A program made the position numbers and the translations under genes. Under the pieces are notes generated by a model. The model did no database searches. It was not told where the DNA came from and saw only the letters and a list, made by a program, of their open reading frames with translations. From Salvelinus alpinus (taxonomy: Eukaryota; Chordata; Actinopteri; Salmoniformes; Salmonidae), in NCBI RefSeq assembly GCF_045679555.1, contig NC_092115.1:38252728-38316727 (forward strand): a stretch of 64,000 nt of DNA, read 5' to 3'. Shown in pieces: positions 63,688 through 64,000 of this stretch (the stretch's first letter is position 1; each line of letters begins with the position of its first letter).

Positions 63688-64000
63688 GTGAGTGCGAGAT
63701 CGTGCATACATCTAGGACCTTTCTATCCCCTTCCATCTACACTGGTGCAGCAGGTCACAACATATTTCCACGTAGTTTTCATTTCTGTTAAGCGTCCACC
63801 ATATTGCATCAACTGTAATGCAAGCCCTAGAAACTGATGGCGCTTCGAAGTCAGTGTAAATGAAAGAGTTGAAATAAGGAAAGGTCCATACGTGTTGAAG
63901 GCAAGCTGCAATGCTAAGTTGAATCCGCCTGGTGGCGACAAGAATCTATAAGTAGAGGCGATTCAGCCAAAATGTGGTTCGGAATGAAGAAATGAATGGA
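63688..64000 (+). other. Probable first intron of the divergent gene
   Basis: No exon or repeat recognised to the end of the window. Confidence 0.35.

Overview
This is a vertebrate nuclear window, almost certainly from a salmonid fish (Oncorhynchus, Salmo or Salvelinus type). The evidence is the repeat content: HpaI-type SINEs with an internal GTTAAC site, tRNA-Leu-headed SINEs, RSg-1-type LINE pieces ending in the GATTTGATTTGAT tail, many Tc1/mariner copies, and very long AC/TG microsatellites. Genes are split by ordinary GT-AG introns.

Three genes can be assembled exon by exon with consistent splice phases. (1) On the minus strand, 44039 down to 17268, is a complete EPHA4-like Eph receptor tyrosine kinase: 18 coding exons, 3,081 nt including the stop, 1,026 residues. 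(2) On the plus strand, 57340-58595, is a four-exon CC chemokine of the CCL20 type, 110 residues, with a TATA box. (3) On the minus strand, 63278 down to 59176, is a five-exon EF-hand protein of 192 residues that I cannot name; it converges on the chemokine gene. A fourth gene probably starts on the plus strand at 63666, divergent from the EF-hand gene, but only 22 coding bases lie in the window.

Layout: 1-16.5 kb is intergenic, made of microsatellites and a deep nest of mobile elements (an RSg-1 LINE split by a hAT-type element that itself carries Tc1 copies and a SINE). 16.6-44.1 kb is the Eph receptor with repeat-filled introns. 44.2-57.2 kb is intergenic, with a hAT-type element, an inverted fragment of an Eph kinase exon, two TG arrays and a composite LINE. 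57.3-64 kb holds the compact chemokine, EF-hand and unknown genes.

The most notable points are in the Eph receptor: a 9-residue addition in the kinase activation loop forced by reading frame, a roughly 27-residue insertion in the first fibronectin domain, an extra intron that splits the 664-bp ligand-binding exon exactly (309+355), and a nearly identical inverted copy of part of its catalytic exon 3.6 kb upstream of the start codon. Also notable is a family of TTAA-flanked elements with three copies here. I saw no prokaryotic-type system, CRISPR array or intact virus.
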